34,278 nucleotides of DNA from Propionibacteriaceae bacterium (GCA_009782915.1 WRIC01000018.1:1-34278); one strand, 5' to 3'; counted from the stretch's first letter, positions 1-8,210 are shown. Numbers and translations: made by a program. Notes: generated by a model from the letters alone, not told the origin.

Positions 1-424
1 GCCCCCCCCCCGGGGGACGGGCGCCCCGGCCCCCCCCTCCCCCGTCATCCCGCGGAGCGAAGCGACTCGCGGAATCCAGACTCCACAGTCGGACAACTGG
101 GTAGTCTGGGCCCTGCGAGTCGCTTCGCTCCGCAGGGTGACGGGGGTTGAGGAGTGCGGGGTGACGTGGTTGAGCAGGACGACGGGGTGGCGGGTGACGA
201 TGTGGGAGCGCAAAATAAAAGGGGGGAGCACAGAGGAAACTTTGGACTAAGCCTAGTGGTTTTTCGGTGATCAACCAAGGTGTCTCATCTGCGGCGGTGT
301 TGCTCGACGACCCTCACCACCTGGGGTAGAAATAGGGTGTGACTGTTCGGCATACTGCACTGGGTGGGGCAACCCAACCTCCGTCACATTCCCTCGTACA
401 TCCCCCTCAACTTTAGGAGACATC
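1..424. other. Intergenic region upstream of the nucleobase permease
   Basis: No gene is supported here. The first 43 bases are almost pure G and C, with long runs of each, unlike anything else in the window; this may be a degenerate repeat or an artefact at a sequence edge. A complete family A repeat follows at 44-141. The rest holds short A-rich and G-rich tracts and presumably the permease promoter, but no convincing -35/-10 pair could be chosen. The permease ribosome binding site AGGAGA lies just before its ATG. Confidence 0.5.
44..141. repeat. Family A REP/BIME-like palindromic repeat, full copy
   Basis: Two hairpin modules face each other. The left begins GTCATCCCGCGG and contains GAAGCGACTCGCGG followed by AATCCAGACTCCACAGTC. 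The right mirrors it as GTCTGGGCCCTGCGAGTCG and ends CGCAGGGTGAC. Each module folds on itself, and the whole element is an inverted repeat with GTCA/TGAC ends. Related copies recur throughout the window. Confidence 0.85.
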
Positions 425-2038
425 ATGGCCTTGTGGTCACTGCATGGAAACGGATCATTGACTCCCGGCGGAGTCGTTAAACCACACGAGCGCCTCAGCT
501 GGCCTCGTACCATCGGAATCGGGTCCCAACACGTCATCGCGATGTTCGGCGCCACCTTCCTGGTTCCCATCATCACCGGTTTCCCACCGGCAACAACCTT
601 GTTCTTTTCTGCGATTGGTACGGTCACCTTCCTGCTGATCACCGGCAACCGCCTGCCCAGCTATCTGGGTTCATCATTCGCGTTCATTGCCCCGATTGGC
701 GCGGTCATGGCCTCCCCAGACGGGAACATGGGCAAAGCCCTGTTTGGTGTTTTCGCTGCGGGGCTCCTGCTGGCTCTCGTGGGTGTGCTCGTACATTTTG
801 TCGGGCCAGGCTGGATCGAAAAACTTATGCCGTCAGTGGTGGTGGGTACGATCGTCATGCTCATCGGATTCAACCTCGCTCCTGTGGCGTGGATGAACGC
901 CTCCGAAGCGAAGTGGACGGCCCTGATCACGATTATGGCGATCCTGCTCATCTCGGTGCTGTTCAAGGGAATGATCGGACGGTTGTCGATTCTTCTCGGT
1001 GTGATCGTGGGTTACATCGCTGCCCTACTCCAAGGTGAAGTGAGTTTCGAACAGGTCAGCGCCGCTTCGTGGATTGGTTTGCCCCAGTTCCAGACCCCGC
1101 AAGTTGATCTGGCTGTCTTGGGTCTCTTCCTTCCCGTGGTTTTGGTTCTCGTGGCTGAGAATGTTGGCCACGTGAAATCGGTGGCTCTCATGACCGACAA
1201 GGACATGAACCCTCTCATGGGTCGCGCCCTGCTTGCTGATGGTGTGGCCACCATGTTCGCCGGTAGCGGTGGTGGATCTGGTACGACCACGTACGCCGAA
1301 AATATTGGTGTCATGGCTGCAACCAAGATCTACTCCACAGCTGTCTATTGGGTGGCTGCTGGGTTCGCTCTTGCCCTATCGTTGATCCCCAAGTTTGGCG
1401 CGCTCATCAACACGATTCCTGCCGGGGTTCTCGGCGGAGCTGGGACCGTACTCTATGGAATGATCGGGCTATTGGGCGCACGAATCTGGGTGGAAAACAA
1501 GGTGAACTTCTCCTCGCCAGTGAACCTCCTCACGGCTGCTGTGGCCCTGGTGGCCGGTATCGCCAACTTCTCGTTCGAGATCGGTGGGGCAGCCTTCGAG
1601 GGTATCGCCATCGGTTCCATCGGGGCGATCTGCCTCTATCACCTGATGCGCGCTTTGGCGAAGTGGAGGGGTACGGACCATGTGGAGCCAGCCTCACCCA
1701 CCTCGTTGTCGGGAACCTATGTGGCTGACGAGTTCGCTGAGACCCGTTCGTCTGGTGCCGTCGCCACGAAGGTAAAACCTGCGAGTACGAAGGTGGCGCC
1801 CGCCAAGCGAGCGCCAGCGAAGACCGCAGCTGCGAGGACTTCGTCTACAGCCAAGACGACTGCAGCAACGAAGAGTGCTGCAGCCAAGGCAACCTCAACT
1901 ACCAAGAGTGCTGCAGCCAAGACGAAGGCCACCGCAGCTAAGACAACCTCAGCGGCCAAGTCTGCTCCTGCTAAGGCGACCTCAGCTGCAAAGTCAACGG
2001 CGAGAACTGCAGCGAAGACAACTGCAAAGAAGAAATAG
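425..2038 (+). CDS. NCS2-family nucleobase (uracil/xanthine) permease with lysine/alanine-rich tail
   Basis: This is an integral membrane transporter of the nucleobase-ascorbate (NCS2, UraA-like) family and probably imports uracil or another nucleobase by proton symport. Residues 1-440 hold the hydrophobic core. The substrate-site glutamates expected from UraA are visible as E245 in AENVGH and E292 in AENIG. The ATG at 425 follows AGGAGA at good spacing. The oddity is the last ~95 residues, a low-complexity Lys/Ala/Thr/Ser tail with repeated AAK and TAK units resembling the basic tails of histone H1-like or mycobacterial HupB proteins. Typical UraA proteins of about 430 residues lack it. The tail should be cytoplasmic and may bind nucleic acid or anionic lipid; that is inference. 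A strong hairpin follows the stop. Substrate specificity cannot be settled from sequence alone. Confidence 0.88.
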   Translation: MALWSLHGNGSLTPGGVVKPHERLSWPRTIGIGSQHVIAMFGATFLVPIITGFPPATTLFFSAIGTVTFLLITGNRLPSYLGSSFAFIAPIGAVMASPDGNMGKALFGVFAAGLLLALVGVLVHFVGPGWIEKLMPSVVVGTIVMLIGFNLAPVAWMNASEAKWTALITIMAILLISVLFKGMIGRLSILLGVIVGYIAALLQGEVSFEQVSAASWIGLPQFQTPQVDLAVLGLFLPVVLVLVAENVGHVKSVALMTDKDMNPLMGRALLADGVATMFAGSGGGSGTTTYAENIGVMAATKIYSTAVYWVAAGFALALSLIPKFGALINTIPAGVLGGAGTVLYGMIGLLGARIWVENKVNFSSPVNLLTAAVALVAGIANFSFEIGGAAFEGIAIGSIGAICLYHLMRALAKWRGTDHVEPASPTSLSGTYVADEFAETRSSGAVATKVKPASTKVAPAKRAPAKTAAARTSSTAKTTAATKSAAAKATSTTKSAAAKTKATAAKTTSAAKSAPAKATSAAKSTARTAAKTTAKKK

Positions 2039-2052
2039 GACTACCCGGATGG

Positions 2053-2087
2053 GTACGGAGTCTGGTTCAGCTGACCAGACTCCGTAC
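2053..2087 (+). terminator. Hairpin terminator after the nucleobase permease
   Basis: GTACGGAGTCTGGT at 2053-2066 pairs perfectly with ACCAGACTCCGTAC at 2074-2087, giving a 14-bp stem with a 7-base loop that starts 15 bases after the stop codon. No T-tract follows, as is common for terminators in high-GC actinobacteria. Confidence 0.7.
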
Positions 2088-2173
2088 TGCATTCCCGGGA
2101 GGTGTGATGAAGCTCGCCTTCTCACAGTAGAATCGGCGAGTTTGCTACCAATAACCACAGTCCATGAGTTAAT

Positions 2174-2872
2174 GTGAAACCCATGGACGTGTCGGGCCCG
2201 ATCTTTGCTGTGCTTGTTGTGGCCTGCCTGTTTTATCTGGTGCCCCGGCAACTGAGCTGGCATATCCCCACCCAGGAGGAGGTTGACCAGCAGGATTCGA
2301 CCCCATCGACTTTGAAGACACTCCACTCGGCAGCCTCGCGCTATGACAGGTCGGCTCAGGTCTCCACTCTGCTGACGAGGCGAACTGCCCGCCGTAATGC
2401 ACAAAGAACAGCCATCAAAGCCGAGAAGAGGCGGGCCTATGTTTTTGTTGCCCTGCTGGTGGTATTCCTGGCCACGATTCCGTTGACATTGCTGTCGCTG
2501 ATCCAGTGGTTTGTTCCGATTGTGGGACTCGGTGTCGTGGGAGGATGGATGGGGTTTTCCCATCTTGAGGCTCGACGGGTACGCAAGCAGCTTGATGGAA
2601 TCATCGCCGAAACCGAGTTGGGGGACGCAGAGGAAACAATGGTGGTCCACCTCGGCAAAGCTGAAACTGCAGAACCCAGTGAGGTGATTGGCCCCAATGG
2701 GGAAGTGCAAATGTCACTGTGGGATCCGATCACCGTCGTACCAGCAACCTATCTGTCAGCACCCACCGCTGCCCGCTCGGTGAGAACCATCGACTTGGCC
2801 GCTCCGATTCAGCAGCTCCCCGTGACTGATGCCGATGCAGAAACCTACGGTGAGGACTCTATCGCTGTGTGA
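2174..2872 (+). CDS. SepX/GlpR-like membrane protein (putative divisome component)
   Basis: This 232-residue protein has one N-terminal membrane segment (about residues 8-27), a basic, Arg-rich cytoplasmic stretch (about 60-88), a hydrophobic hairpin of two membrane segments (about 90-131) and a long acidic cytoplasmic tail. The arrangement matches the actinobacterial SepX/GlpR family, which acts at the division septum and in mycobacteria is linked to the gephyrin-like Glp protein. The assignment rests on topology and on the flavour of the N-terminus, not on a diagnostic motif, so it is tentative. The start may be GTG at 2174 or ATG at 2183; neither has a clear ribosome binding site. The stop codon runs directly into the family C repeat shared with the convergent gene downstream. 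Confidence 0.5.
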   Translation: MKPMDVSGPIFAVLVVACLFYLVPRQLSWHIPTQEEVDQQDSTPSTLKTLHSAASRYDRSAQVSTLLTRRTARRNAQRTAIKAEKRRAYVFVALLVVFLATIPLTLLSLIQWFVPIVGLGVVGGWMGFSHLEARRVRKQLDGIIAETELGDAEETMVVHLGKAETAEPSEVIGPNGEVQMSLWDPITVVPATYLSAPTAARSVRTIDLAAPIQQLPVTDADAETYGEDSIAV

Positions 2873-2967
2873 CAAAAGGGGACGGGGCGTTTGTCACGAG
2901 GGGACGGGGCGTTTGTCACGAGGGGACGGGCCCCAATTGTCCAGAATGTGACAAACGCCCCGTCCCC
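2872..2967. repeat. Family C inverted repeat between convergent genes, possible bidirectional terminator
   Basis: GGGGACGGGGCGTTTGTCAC occurs at 2878-2897 and again at 2900-2919 (22-bp period), with a partial third copy from 2922. The reverse complement lies at 2948-2967. The left arms start at the stop codon of the upstream gene and the right arm abuts the stop codon of the convergent gene, so a long stem can form in both transcripts. Confidence 0.8.
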
Positions 2968-3753
2968 TTAGTCGCGGGCGTTATTTCGGCGGTTGCGAAT
3001 CCACCAGCCGATGAGCATCGACACCAGGATCCCCGCCACGACGTACCACATGAATTTGGCATACAGGTTGACGATGGCAACTGCTGGTTCACCGATCCAC
3101 CAACCCAGGGCAAGATAGCCCGCCTGGAAGATCAGCGAAACAATAATCACTGGGGGCAGGAAGCGTTTGAGAGGGGTTCCTGCTGCGCCGATAGCCGCAT
3201 AAACAATCGGCATGGGGAAAGGAATCGGCAGAAAGGTGAGAAAGATCGCCAGTAGCCAGAATCGATTCGTGAGCCGTACGGCCCGCTCAGCTCGTTTCTT
3301 GGCCCGCGTCGATTGCCCCGCCAACAGATCGATGATGCCCGTACCCCATAGTTTTCCGGCCCACCAATACACCCACGAGAATTTCACCAGGGACAGGCTC
3401 GCCACAATCCAGTAGACGACAATCGGCCCGCCGTTGACAAAAACCCAGGCTCCCGTCGCGACCACGGAGGTACGCCCACCGGTAATCATGGCTGCTGCCG
3501 GGGGACTCCACCCGATCAGAATGGCCCGCAAAGGAAGAAGAGCCAGACCGTACACCGATACCACAGCGATCCAAGCCCAACACGCCAGGTCTGCTTTCGT
3601 GGGTTTATGTTTCCACGGCAAAGAAGGATCATCCCACCAGGGGGTTTCCTGCGCAGTCTCATCGAACCCGCCCGACGACGCCTCAAGAGACTCCTCAACA
3701 GACCCAGGATTCTGCGGGATCTCATCACCTGGCGTCTCGATCTTCTCGCTCAC
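2968..3753 (-). CDS. VTT/DedA-like (SNARE-associated) membrane protein
   Basis: This 261-residue protein has an acidic, low-complexity cytoplasmic N-terminus (1-50) rich in Glu, Ser and Pro, then about five hydrophobic segments (roughly 55-80, 105-130, 165-190, 197-220, 232-252). The segment FLPIPFPMPIVYAAIGAAG, followed by a second hydrophobic helix, resembles the re-entrant region of VTT-domain proteins (DedA/TMEM41/SNARE-associated family). These proteins are linked to lipid (undecaprenyl phosphate or phospholipid) flipping and membrane homeostasis. It starts at GTG 3753 with a weak AAGG upstream. It converges on the SepX-like gene, and the family C repeat forms the junction. Family membership is likely; the substrate is unknown. 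Confidence 0.6.
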   Translation of the reverse strand: MSEKIETPGDEIPQNPGSVEESLEASSGGFDETAQETPWWDDPSLPWKHKPTKADLACWAWIAVVSVYGLALLPLRAILIGWSPPAAAMITGGRTSVVATGAWVFVNGGPIVVYWIVASLSLVKFSWVYWWAGKLWGTGIIDLLAGQSTRAKKRAERAVRLTNRFWLLAIFLTFLPIPFPMPIVYAAIGAAGTPLKRFLPPVIIVSLIFQAGYLALGWWIGEPAVAIVNLYAKFMWYVVAGILVSMLIGWWIRNRRNNARD

Positions 3754-3820
3754 CGCTCAACCTTAGCGCGTGGGCTAGTGGGGACGGTACTCATCGACCA
3801 ACCCGAGGAAATGCTGACTA

Positions 3821-3859
3821 GTGATGACTTAACCTCCATCATGGGGGTTAAGTCATCAC
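3821..3859. repeat. Long hairpin with CATCATG loop
   Basis: GTGATGACTTAACCTCC at 3821-3837 pairs with GGGGGTTAAGTCATCAC at 3843-3859: 17 bp with a single T-G wobble, around a five-base ATCAT loop. It lies between the divergent VTT-like gene and the ABC ATPase gene. A degraded relative with the same loop follows mutB at 21510-21545. Confidence 0.8.
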
Positions 3860-4016
3860 GCGTCAGGGATTTCGGCATCACACAGGCCGCGAGGAGCGGT
3901 CGGTCACGAAAATGGGACTTGACTGAGAGGAAAAACATGGAAAACTAGCAGGGAAGGGATTCACCCTCCACTAAGGATCGTCGGGCACGTACCGCCCGTG
4001 GAAAGGTAGAACCACT

Positions 4017-5108
4017 ATGGCTACTGTTAGTTTTCAAAATGCTACGCGCATATATCCAGGCTCGGATCATCCGGCTGTCAGCAATTTCTCCCTCGACATT
4101 GGTGATGGGGAATTCATGGTCCTCGTTGGCCCCTCGGGTTGTGGGAAATCCACCTCGCTGAGGATGCTTGCTGGGTTGGAGGAAGTCAATGAGGGTCGGA
4201 TTTTCATTGGCGAGCGTGATGTCACTGATCTGCCGCCCAAGGACCGCGACATTGCGATGGTTTTCCAAAACTATGCCCTCTATCCCCACATGACTGTGGC
4301 CGAAAACATGGGTTTTGCTCTGAAGATGGCTGGCGTTCCCAAGGCTGAACGTGATGTACGCGTCGGTGAGGCAGCCAAGTTGCTCGGTCTTGAAGAGTAC
4401 CTCACGCGCAAACCGAAGGCTCTTTCTGGTGGTCAGCGTCAGCGCGTGGCCATGGGTCGTGCAATCGTGCGTAATCCGCAGGTCTTCCTGATGGATGAGC
4501 CGCTATCGAACCTGGATGCCAAGTTGCGCGTGTCCACCCGTACCCAAATCGCCGCACTTCAAGCCCAGCAGGGTGCCACCACTGTTTATGTGACCCACGA
4601 CCAGGTTGAGGCCATGACCATGGGACACCGTGTGGCGGTCATGAAGGATGGTCTACTCCAGCAGGTGGATTCCCCACTGACCCTCTATCATTCGCCTGAG
4701 AATCTTTTTGTGGCAGGGTTCATTGGTTCCCCAGCGATGAACCTGCTCGTGGGTGATGTGGTGGACAAGGGCGTCCAAATCGGTGACTATGTGGTCCCGG
4801 TTGCCCGCGACGTACTGGCTAAAGCCAAGGGCGAGAAGACCCTCACTCTCGGCATTCGCCCCGAGTCTTTCGAGGTGGCCAAGACCGGGATATCGATGGA
4901 TGTCTCGGTCGTGGAGGAACTGGGTTCTGACACCTTCCTTTATGCCACCTTGGCAGGGTTGGATGATGTCGCGCGCCTCACTGCACAGCAGATTGTTGCG
5001 CGCACACCCACAGGTCACTCTGTTCAGGCAGGGTCACAGGTTCGACTTAATGCACCCAGTGATTCGATTCACGTGTTCTCCAACGAAACACAGTTGCGTT
5101 TGTCGTAG
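4017..5108 (+). CDS. msiK: Sugar ABC transporter ATP-binding protein, MsiK/UgpC-like
   Basis: This cytoplasmic ATPase energises carbohydrate uptake. Walker A is GPSGCGKST (38-46), the Q-loop is in VFQNYALYPHMTV, the signature is LSGGQRQ (136-142), Walker B is FLMDEPLSNLD and the switch histidine is in YVTHDQ. The C-terminal ~120 residues form the TOBE/MalK-type regulatory fold, and IGSPAMN is typical of the UgpC/MsiK branch. Its length of 363 is normal for the family. ATG 4017 follows GGAAAGG. No permease or binding protein is adjacent. In actinobacteria that is the usual situation for MsiK, which serves several separately encoded oligosaccharide transporters; the shared role here is inferred from this context. 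Paired GTCCC/GGGAC hairpins follow the stop. Confidence 0.88.
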   Translation: MATVSFQNATRIYPGSDHPAVSNFSLDIGDGEFMVLVGPSGCGKSTSLRMLAGLEEVNEGRIFIGERDVTDLPPKDRDIAMVFQNYALYPHMTVAENMGFALKMAGVPKAERDVRVGEAAKLLGLEEYLTRKPKALSGGQRQRVAMGRAIVRNPQVFLMDEPLSNLDAKLRVSTRTQIAALQAQQGATTVYVTHDQVEAMTMGHRVAVMKDGLLQQVDSPLTLYHSPENLFVAGFIGSPAMNLLVGDVVDKGVQIGDYVVPVARDVLAKAKGEKTLTLGIRPESFEVAKTGISMDVSVVEELGSDTFLYATLAGLDDVARLTAQQIVARTPTGHSVQAGSQVRLNAPSDSIHVFSNETQLRLS

Positions 5109-5170
5109 GGTTTTCCTGGACCACCGGAGTCCTTGCCTTCACGGTTGAGACTCCACTCAGCGGATTTGCT

Positions 5171-5209
5171 GTCCCATCTCGCGGGACACGGCGTCCCGTT
5201 TCACGGGAC
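5171..5209 (+). terminator. Tandem GTCCC/GGGAC hairpins after the ABC ATPase gene
   Basis: GTCCC (5171-5175) pairs with GGGAC (5183-5187), and GTCCCGT (5193-5199) pairs with ACGGGAC (5203-5209). The two hairpins are about 22 bp apart, and the inner arms can also pair with each other. They fall in the 135-bp gap between the ATPase gene and the next gene. Terminator function is inferred from position only. Confidence 0.4.
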
Positions 5210-5243
5210 TTGACCCCACAGGTGGCTCCCTCATTGAGGTATC

Positions 5244-6728
5244 GTGAGGGGCATGAGTGAGGCGAGTATGTCTGCAGTGATTTCTGGTACGGTCACGCGC
5301 CCTGTCCAGATGGATGAAGACGAGGCGTACCCCCCTCTCGTCGTGGCAGCGAAAATCGAGGTGGCAGGGAAAACACCAGTGTGGAGGAAACACCGGTGGG
5401 CTCCGATCGACGATGATGGGAATTACACCATCACCGAGCTGGACCCGGAAGCTGAATATGCTCTGTGGGTGGGGATCGACCCGTGGCGTTCGGGTGAGGA
5501 TGTGAAGCCGAGTACGCTGCTGACTACTGCCTATGGGGGGTTTGTCACGACCTCGGATTCTTTACGTGATGAGGATCTTCTCGACCCCCAGGTGACCTGG
5601 GTCAGGCCGGGGGATCCGGGCCAGGTTATCGCTGATATTCCCCTGGTGGAGGGGGCCAAGATTTCGGGGCGAATCCTCAACACTGATGGTGTCCCTTTCA
5701 CGTTGGAGCCCTACGGTGGTTACGCCTATCACACGCGTGGATCGGTGACCTGTATACCCGATGATGGGACAGACCCGATCGAGCACTATGTGGAGGCCAG
5801 TGGAAAGTTCACGTTCGTGGTGTTGCCGGGGAAAACCTACTCCCTTTACGCCCAGGTGTGGGGCCACCCGCGGGTGTGGCGTGGCGGTTGGGTGGGTCCC
5901 GCTTCGGGTAGTGTTCCGCCAGGCAAGATCGCTTGCGTTGTCGCTCCAGATAGTGGGGAAACCCTCGATGGAGAGGACATTATTCTTGTGGCTGGTTCCT
6001 CCATTTCGGGTCAGATCACTGGCGGTGATTCGAAGACCTGGGTACGCGCATGTGCTGTCCATGATGATTTGGGTTTTGAGTGTGTGGCTGAAGCTGGTGT
6101 TGATGAGTCGGGGGCCTACCTGCTGACTGGCCTCGTACCTGGAAGCTCTTATGTCGTGCGTGCCTCGTGTTCGGGGAATTGGTTGACGACGTGGTTTGGC
6201 GGTTATATGGGCAGGTCTCCGCGACTGCCGAGTGAGCGTGTCACCCAGTTGACTGCTCTGGGTGCGGGGGAATGCATCGAGGGCATCGATATCACTATGG
6301 ACCGGGCTTTGACGATCATGGGTACGGTGTATCCTTCGCGTATCATCAAGAAAACGAATGTGCGCTTGATGGCTTGTCCGATCGAGAAACGCGGTGAACA
6401 GTTGTTTTACCGTACCCTTCTCGAAGACGCACCAGCCGGCGAGGTCAGCCAATTCCCTGGTGGGTGCGCGAATGCACGCATCTATGCATCCTCGGAGTCG
6501 GGGCGTTACCTTTTGGAGGTGCCCCCAGATGTCACCTATGCGATCATCGCTTTGGCTGACAAGTACGAGGATTCCTGGCATGGAGGGTATTCGGGCGCCT
6601 CAGGTATAGAGGTTGTCACCGAGGAACCCTATCGTCCGCTGCCTGATTCGCCACTCGTGACCCTCGTCACCGGTGGTGCTGGTGACACCGTCGACGACAT
6701 CGACATCCACCTCGGCTCCAAGAAGTGA
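5244..6728 (+). CDS. Unrecognised four-repeat beta-sandwich (carboxypeptidase-regulatory-like) protein
   Basis: I do not recognise this 494-residue protein as a named family. It appears to contain four diverged repeats of about 90-110 residues, near 10-95, 130-225, 250-325 and 350-455. Each opens with an I-x-G-x-I/V-like strand, continues with G-x-Y/F-x-hydrophobic and L-x-P-G-x-x-Y turns, and closes with an aromatic/Gly-Gly motif: YGGF, WRGGW, WFGGY, WHGGY. This pattern fits carboxypeptidase-regulatory-like or Cna-B-like beta-sandwiches, which are usually extracellular. No signal peptide, lipobox, membrane anchor or sortase motif is visible, which is odd for such a protein. GTG 5244 sits five bases after GAGG; ATG 5253 and ATG 5268 are alternatives. 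It appears monocistronic, and its stop codon lies inside a perfect palindrome. Secretion route and ligand are unknown. Confidence 0.65.
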   Translation: MRGMSEASMSAVISGTVTRPVQMDEDEAYPPLVVAAKIEVAGKTPVWRKHRWAPIDDDGNYTITELDPEAEYALWVGIDPWRSGEDVKPSTLLTTAYGGFVTTSDSLRDEDLLDPQVTWVRPGDPGQVIADIPLVEGAKISGRILNTDGVPFTLEPYGGYAYHTRGSVTCIPDDGTDPIEHYVEASGKFTFVVLPGKTYSLYAQVWGHPRVWRGGWVGPASGSVPPGKIACVVAPDSGETLDGEDIILVAGSSISGQITGGDSKTWVRACAVHDDLGFECVAEAGVDESGAYLLTGLVPGSSYVVRASCSGNWLTTWFGGYMGRSPRLPSERVTQLTALGAGECIEGIDITMDRALTIMGTVYPSRIIKKTNVRLMACPIEKRGEQLFYRTLLEDAPAGEVSQFPGGCANARIYASSESGRYLLEVPPDVTYAIIALADKYEDSWHGGYSGASGIEVVTEEPYRPLPDSPLVTLVTGGAGDTVDDIDIHLGSKK

Positions 6729-6751
6729 CACTACGCTTCGCGTAGTGTCAC
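6725..6751 (+). terminator. Perfect palindrome overlapping the stop codon of the four-repeat protein gene
   Basis: GTGACACTACGC (6725-6736) pairs without mismatch with GCGTAGTGTCAC (6740-6751) around a three-base TTC loop. The TGA stop lies inside the left arm. It is followed immediately by a family A half-element, so this may be a terminator or another repeat end. Confidence 0.6.
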
Positions 6752-6790
6752 CCTGCGGAGCGAAGCGGAATCGCAGGGTCCAGACACCAC
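6747..6790. repeat. Family A repeat, half copy
   Basis: A single hairpin module: GTCACCCTGCGGAGCGAAGC, then GGAATCGCAGGGTCCAGAC. The opposite module is missing. Confidence 0.7.
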
Positions 6791-6853
6791 ACGTACCCAT
6801 GTGTCAAAACAGTACCGTCCCCACTGACTCACCCACTGACTCACTTCACCACC

Positions 6854-6930
6854 GTCACCCTGCGGAGCACTGCGAGTCGCGCTGGCGCGCTCCGCAGCAC
6901 AGGCTACGCGACTCGCAGGGTCCAGACATC
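6854..6930. repeat. Family A repeat, variant with extended stem
   Basis: GTCACCCTGCGGAGC is separated from CTCGCAGGGTCCAGAC by extra self-complementary sequence that includes GCTCCGCAGCACAGGCT. A variant with the same insert recurs at 27661-27712. Confidence 0.65.
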
Positions 6931-6998
6931 ACATTTGTCATGAAGAAGTTTCTGGCGAATTCGACTGAGTCAGTGGGGAGGAGTGAGAGAATAGTGAC

Positions 6999-8198
6999 GT
7001 GCCAAAAATCATTTCGGCGACACCTGATTCGCAGCTACTTCCTTTTCCTTGGGATACCAAGTTGGCTAAATGGCCGAAAGAATTACTCGTGGCTTTACCT
7101 CAGGGTATTTCGCGCCATGTGGTGAGGTTCATTCAGGTGGGGGATTCGGTCTTGGCGGCTAAGGAATTGGTGGAGGAACTCGCCCATCACGAGTACCGTC
7201 TCCTACACGACTTGAACCGTTTGGGTTGCCCTGCTGTTGAACCGGTGGGGATTGTTTCCGATCGAGTATCCAACAAAGGCAAGCAGCGGGTGGCGATCCT
7301 GCTCACCCGTCACTTGGAGTACTCCCTCCCGTACCGTTCCCTGTTCACCCCAGGGGTACGACAGGAAACAGTCTCGCGTCTGCTCGACGCCATGGTGGTT
7401 CTCATTGCCCGACTGCATCTGGTGGGTTTCCAGTGGGGTGATGTCTCACTGTCGAATATTCTTTTCCGCCGTGATGCGGGGGCTTTTGCCGCGTACCTCG
7501 TGGATGCCGAAACCGGGAAACTTCATTCCCAGCTGTCGCAGGGTCAGCGCGAGGAGGACCTGGAGATTGCGCGAGTCAATCTCTATGGTGACTTTTTGGA
7601 CTTGGAGGCGGCAGGAATGCTACTCGCACCCCTGGACCCGCTCAAGTTGGTGGACAGTATCATTTCACGCTATCACGAGTTATGGAAGGAGCTGACCGGG
7701 GTTGAGGAGTTCCTTGGTTCCCAGCGTGAGCGCATTGAAGGCAGGGTACGCCGGCTCAATGCCCTCGGGTTTGATGTTGCGGAGATGGATATCGAAACCG
7801 CTGATGGTGGCTCCAAGATTCGCATTCAACCCAAGGTGGTGGATGCTGGCCACCACCAGCGTCGCCTCATGAGATTGACTGGTTTGGACACTGAAGAAAA
7901 TCAGGCCCGCCGGATACTCAATGCCCTGGATTCTTATCGGTTCCGTTCAGGTCAAACCAAGACCCCTGAAGCTGTGGTAGCCCATCAATGGTTAACGGAA
8001 GTGTTCGGACCAGTGATGGCTGAGATCCCCAGTAATCTGTGGGCGAAACGTGAACCTGCCCAAGTCTTCCACGAGCTGTTGGATTACCGGTGGTTCATGT
8101 CCCAACATGAAAACCGCGACGTACCTCTCCTGGAAGCAGTATGCGGATACGTCAACGACGTCCTGGAACCCCTTCCCGATGAAGTTCTGGAAGTGTGA
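6999..8198 (+). CDS. DUF4032 domain protein, kinase-like (LPS kinase/InaA superfamily)
   Basis: This 399-residue protein matches the actinobacterial DUF4032 family. The N-terminal half has a degenerate protein-kinase-like fold: an ATP-grasping region with LAAKELVEELAHHEY (near 50-70), then WGDVSLSN with W146, D148 and N153 in the position of the catalytic loop, and LVDAETG with D169 in the position of the metal-binding DFG aspartate. The C-terminal half is the helical DUF4032-specific region. The substrate is unknown; a small-molecule or glycan phosphotransfer is possible by analogy with InaA/WaaP-type kinases. GTG 6999 is preceded by GGGGAGGAG about 16 bases upstream, which is long spacing, but the MPKIISATPDS start fits the family. 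A full family A repeat follows the stop. Confidence 0.75.
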   Translation: MPKIISATPDSQLLPFPWDTKLAKWPKELLVALPQGISRHVVRFIQVGDSVLAAKELVEELAHHEYRLLHDLNRLGCPAVEPVGIVSDRVSNKGKQRVAILLTRHLEYSLPYRSLFTPGVRQETVSRLLDAMVVLIARLHLVGFQWGDVSLSNILFRRDAGAFAAYLVDAETGKLHSQLSQGQREEDLEIARVNLYGDFLDLEAAGMLLAPLDPLKLVDSIISRYHELWKELTGVEEFLGSQRERIEGRVRRLNALGFDVAEMDIETADGGSKIRIQPKVVDAGHHQRRLMRLTGLDTEENQARRILNALDSYRFRSGQTKTPEAVVAHQWLTEVFGPVMAEIPSNLWAKREPAQVFHELLDYRWFMSQHENRDVPLLEAVCGYVNDVLEPLPDEVLEV

Positions 8199-8210
8199 CA
8201 CACTAACTCC

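Noticed and set aside
1717-1959. An 80-residue, Ala/Val-rich minus-strand frame opposite the permease tail
   Set aside because: It is the antisense of the Lys/Ala repeat tail; the low-complexity composition produces an open frame by itself. No ribosome binding site or homology is seen.
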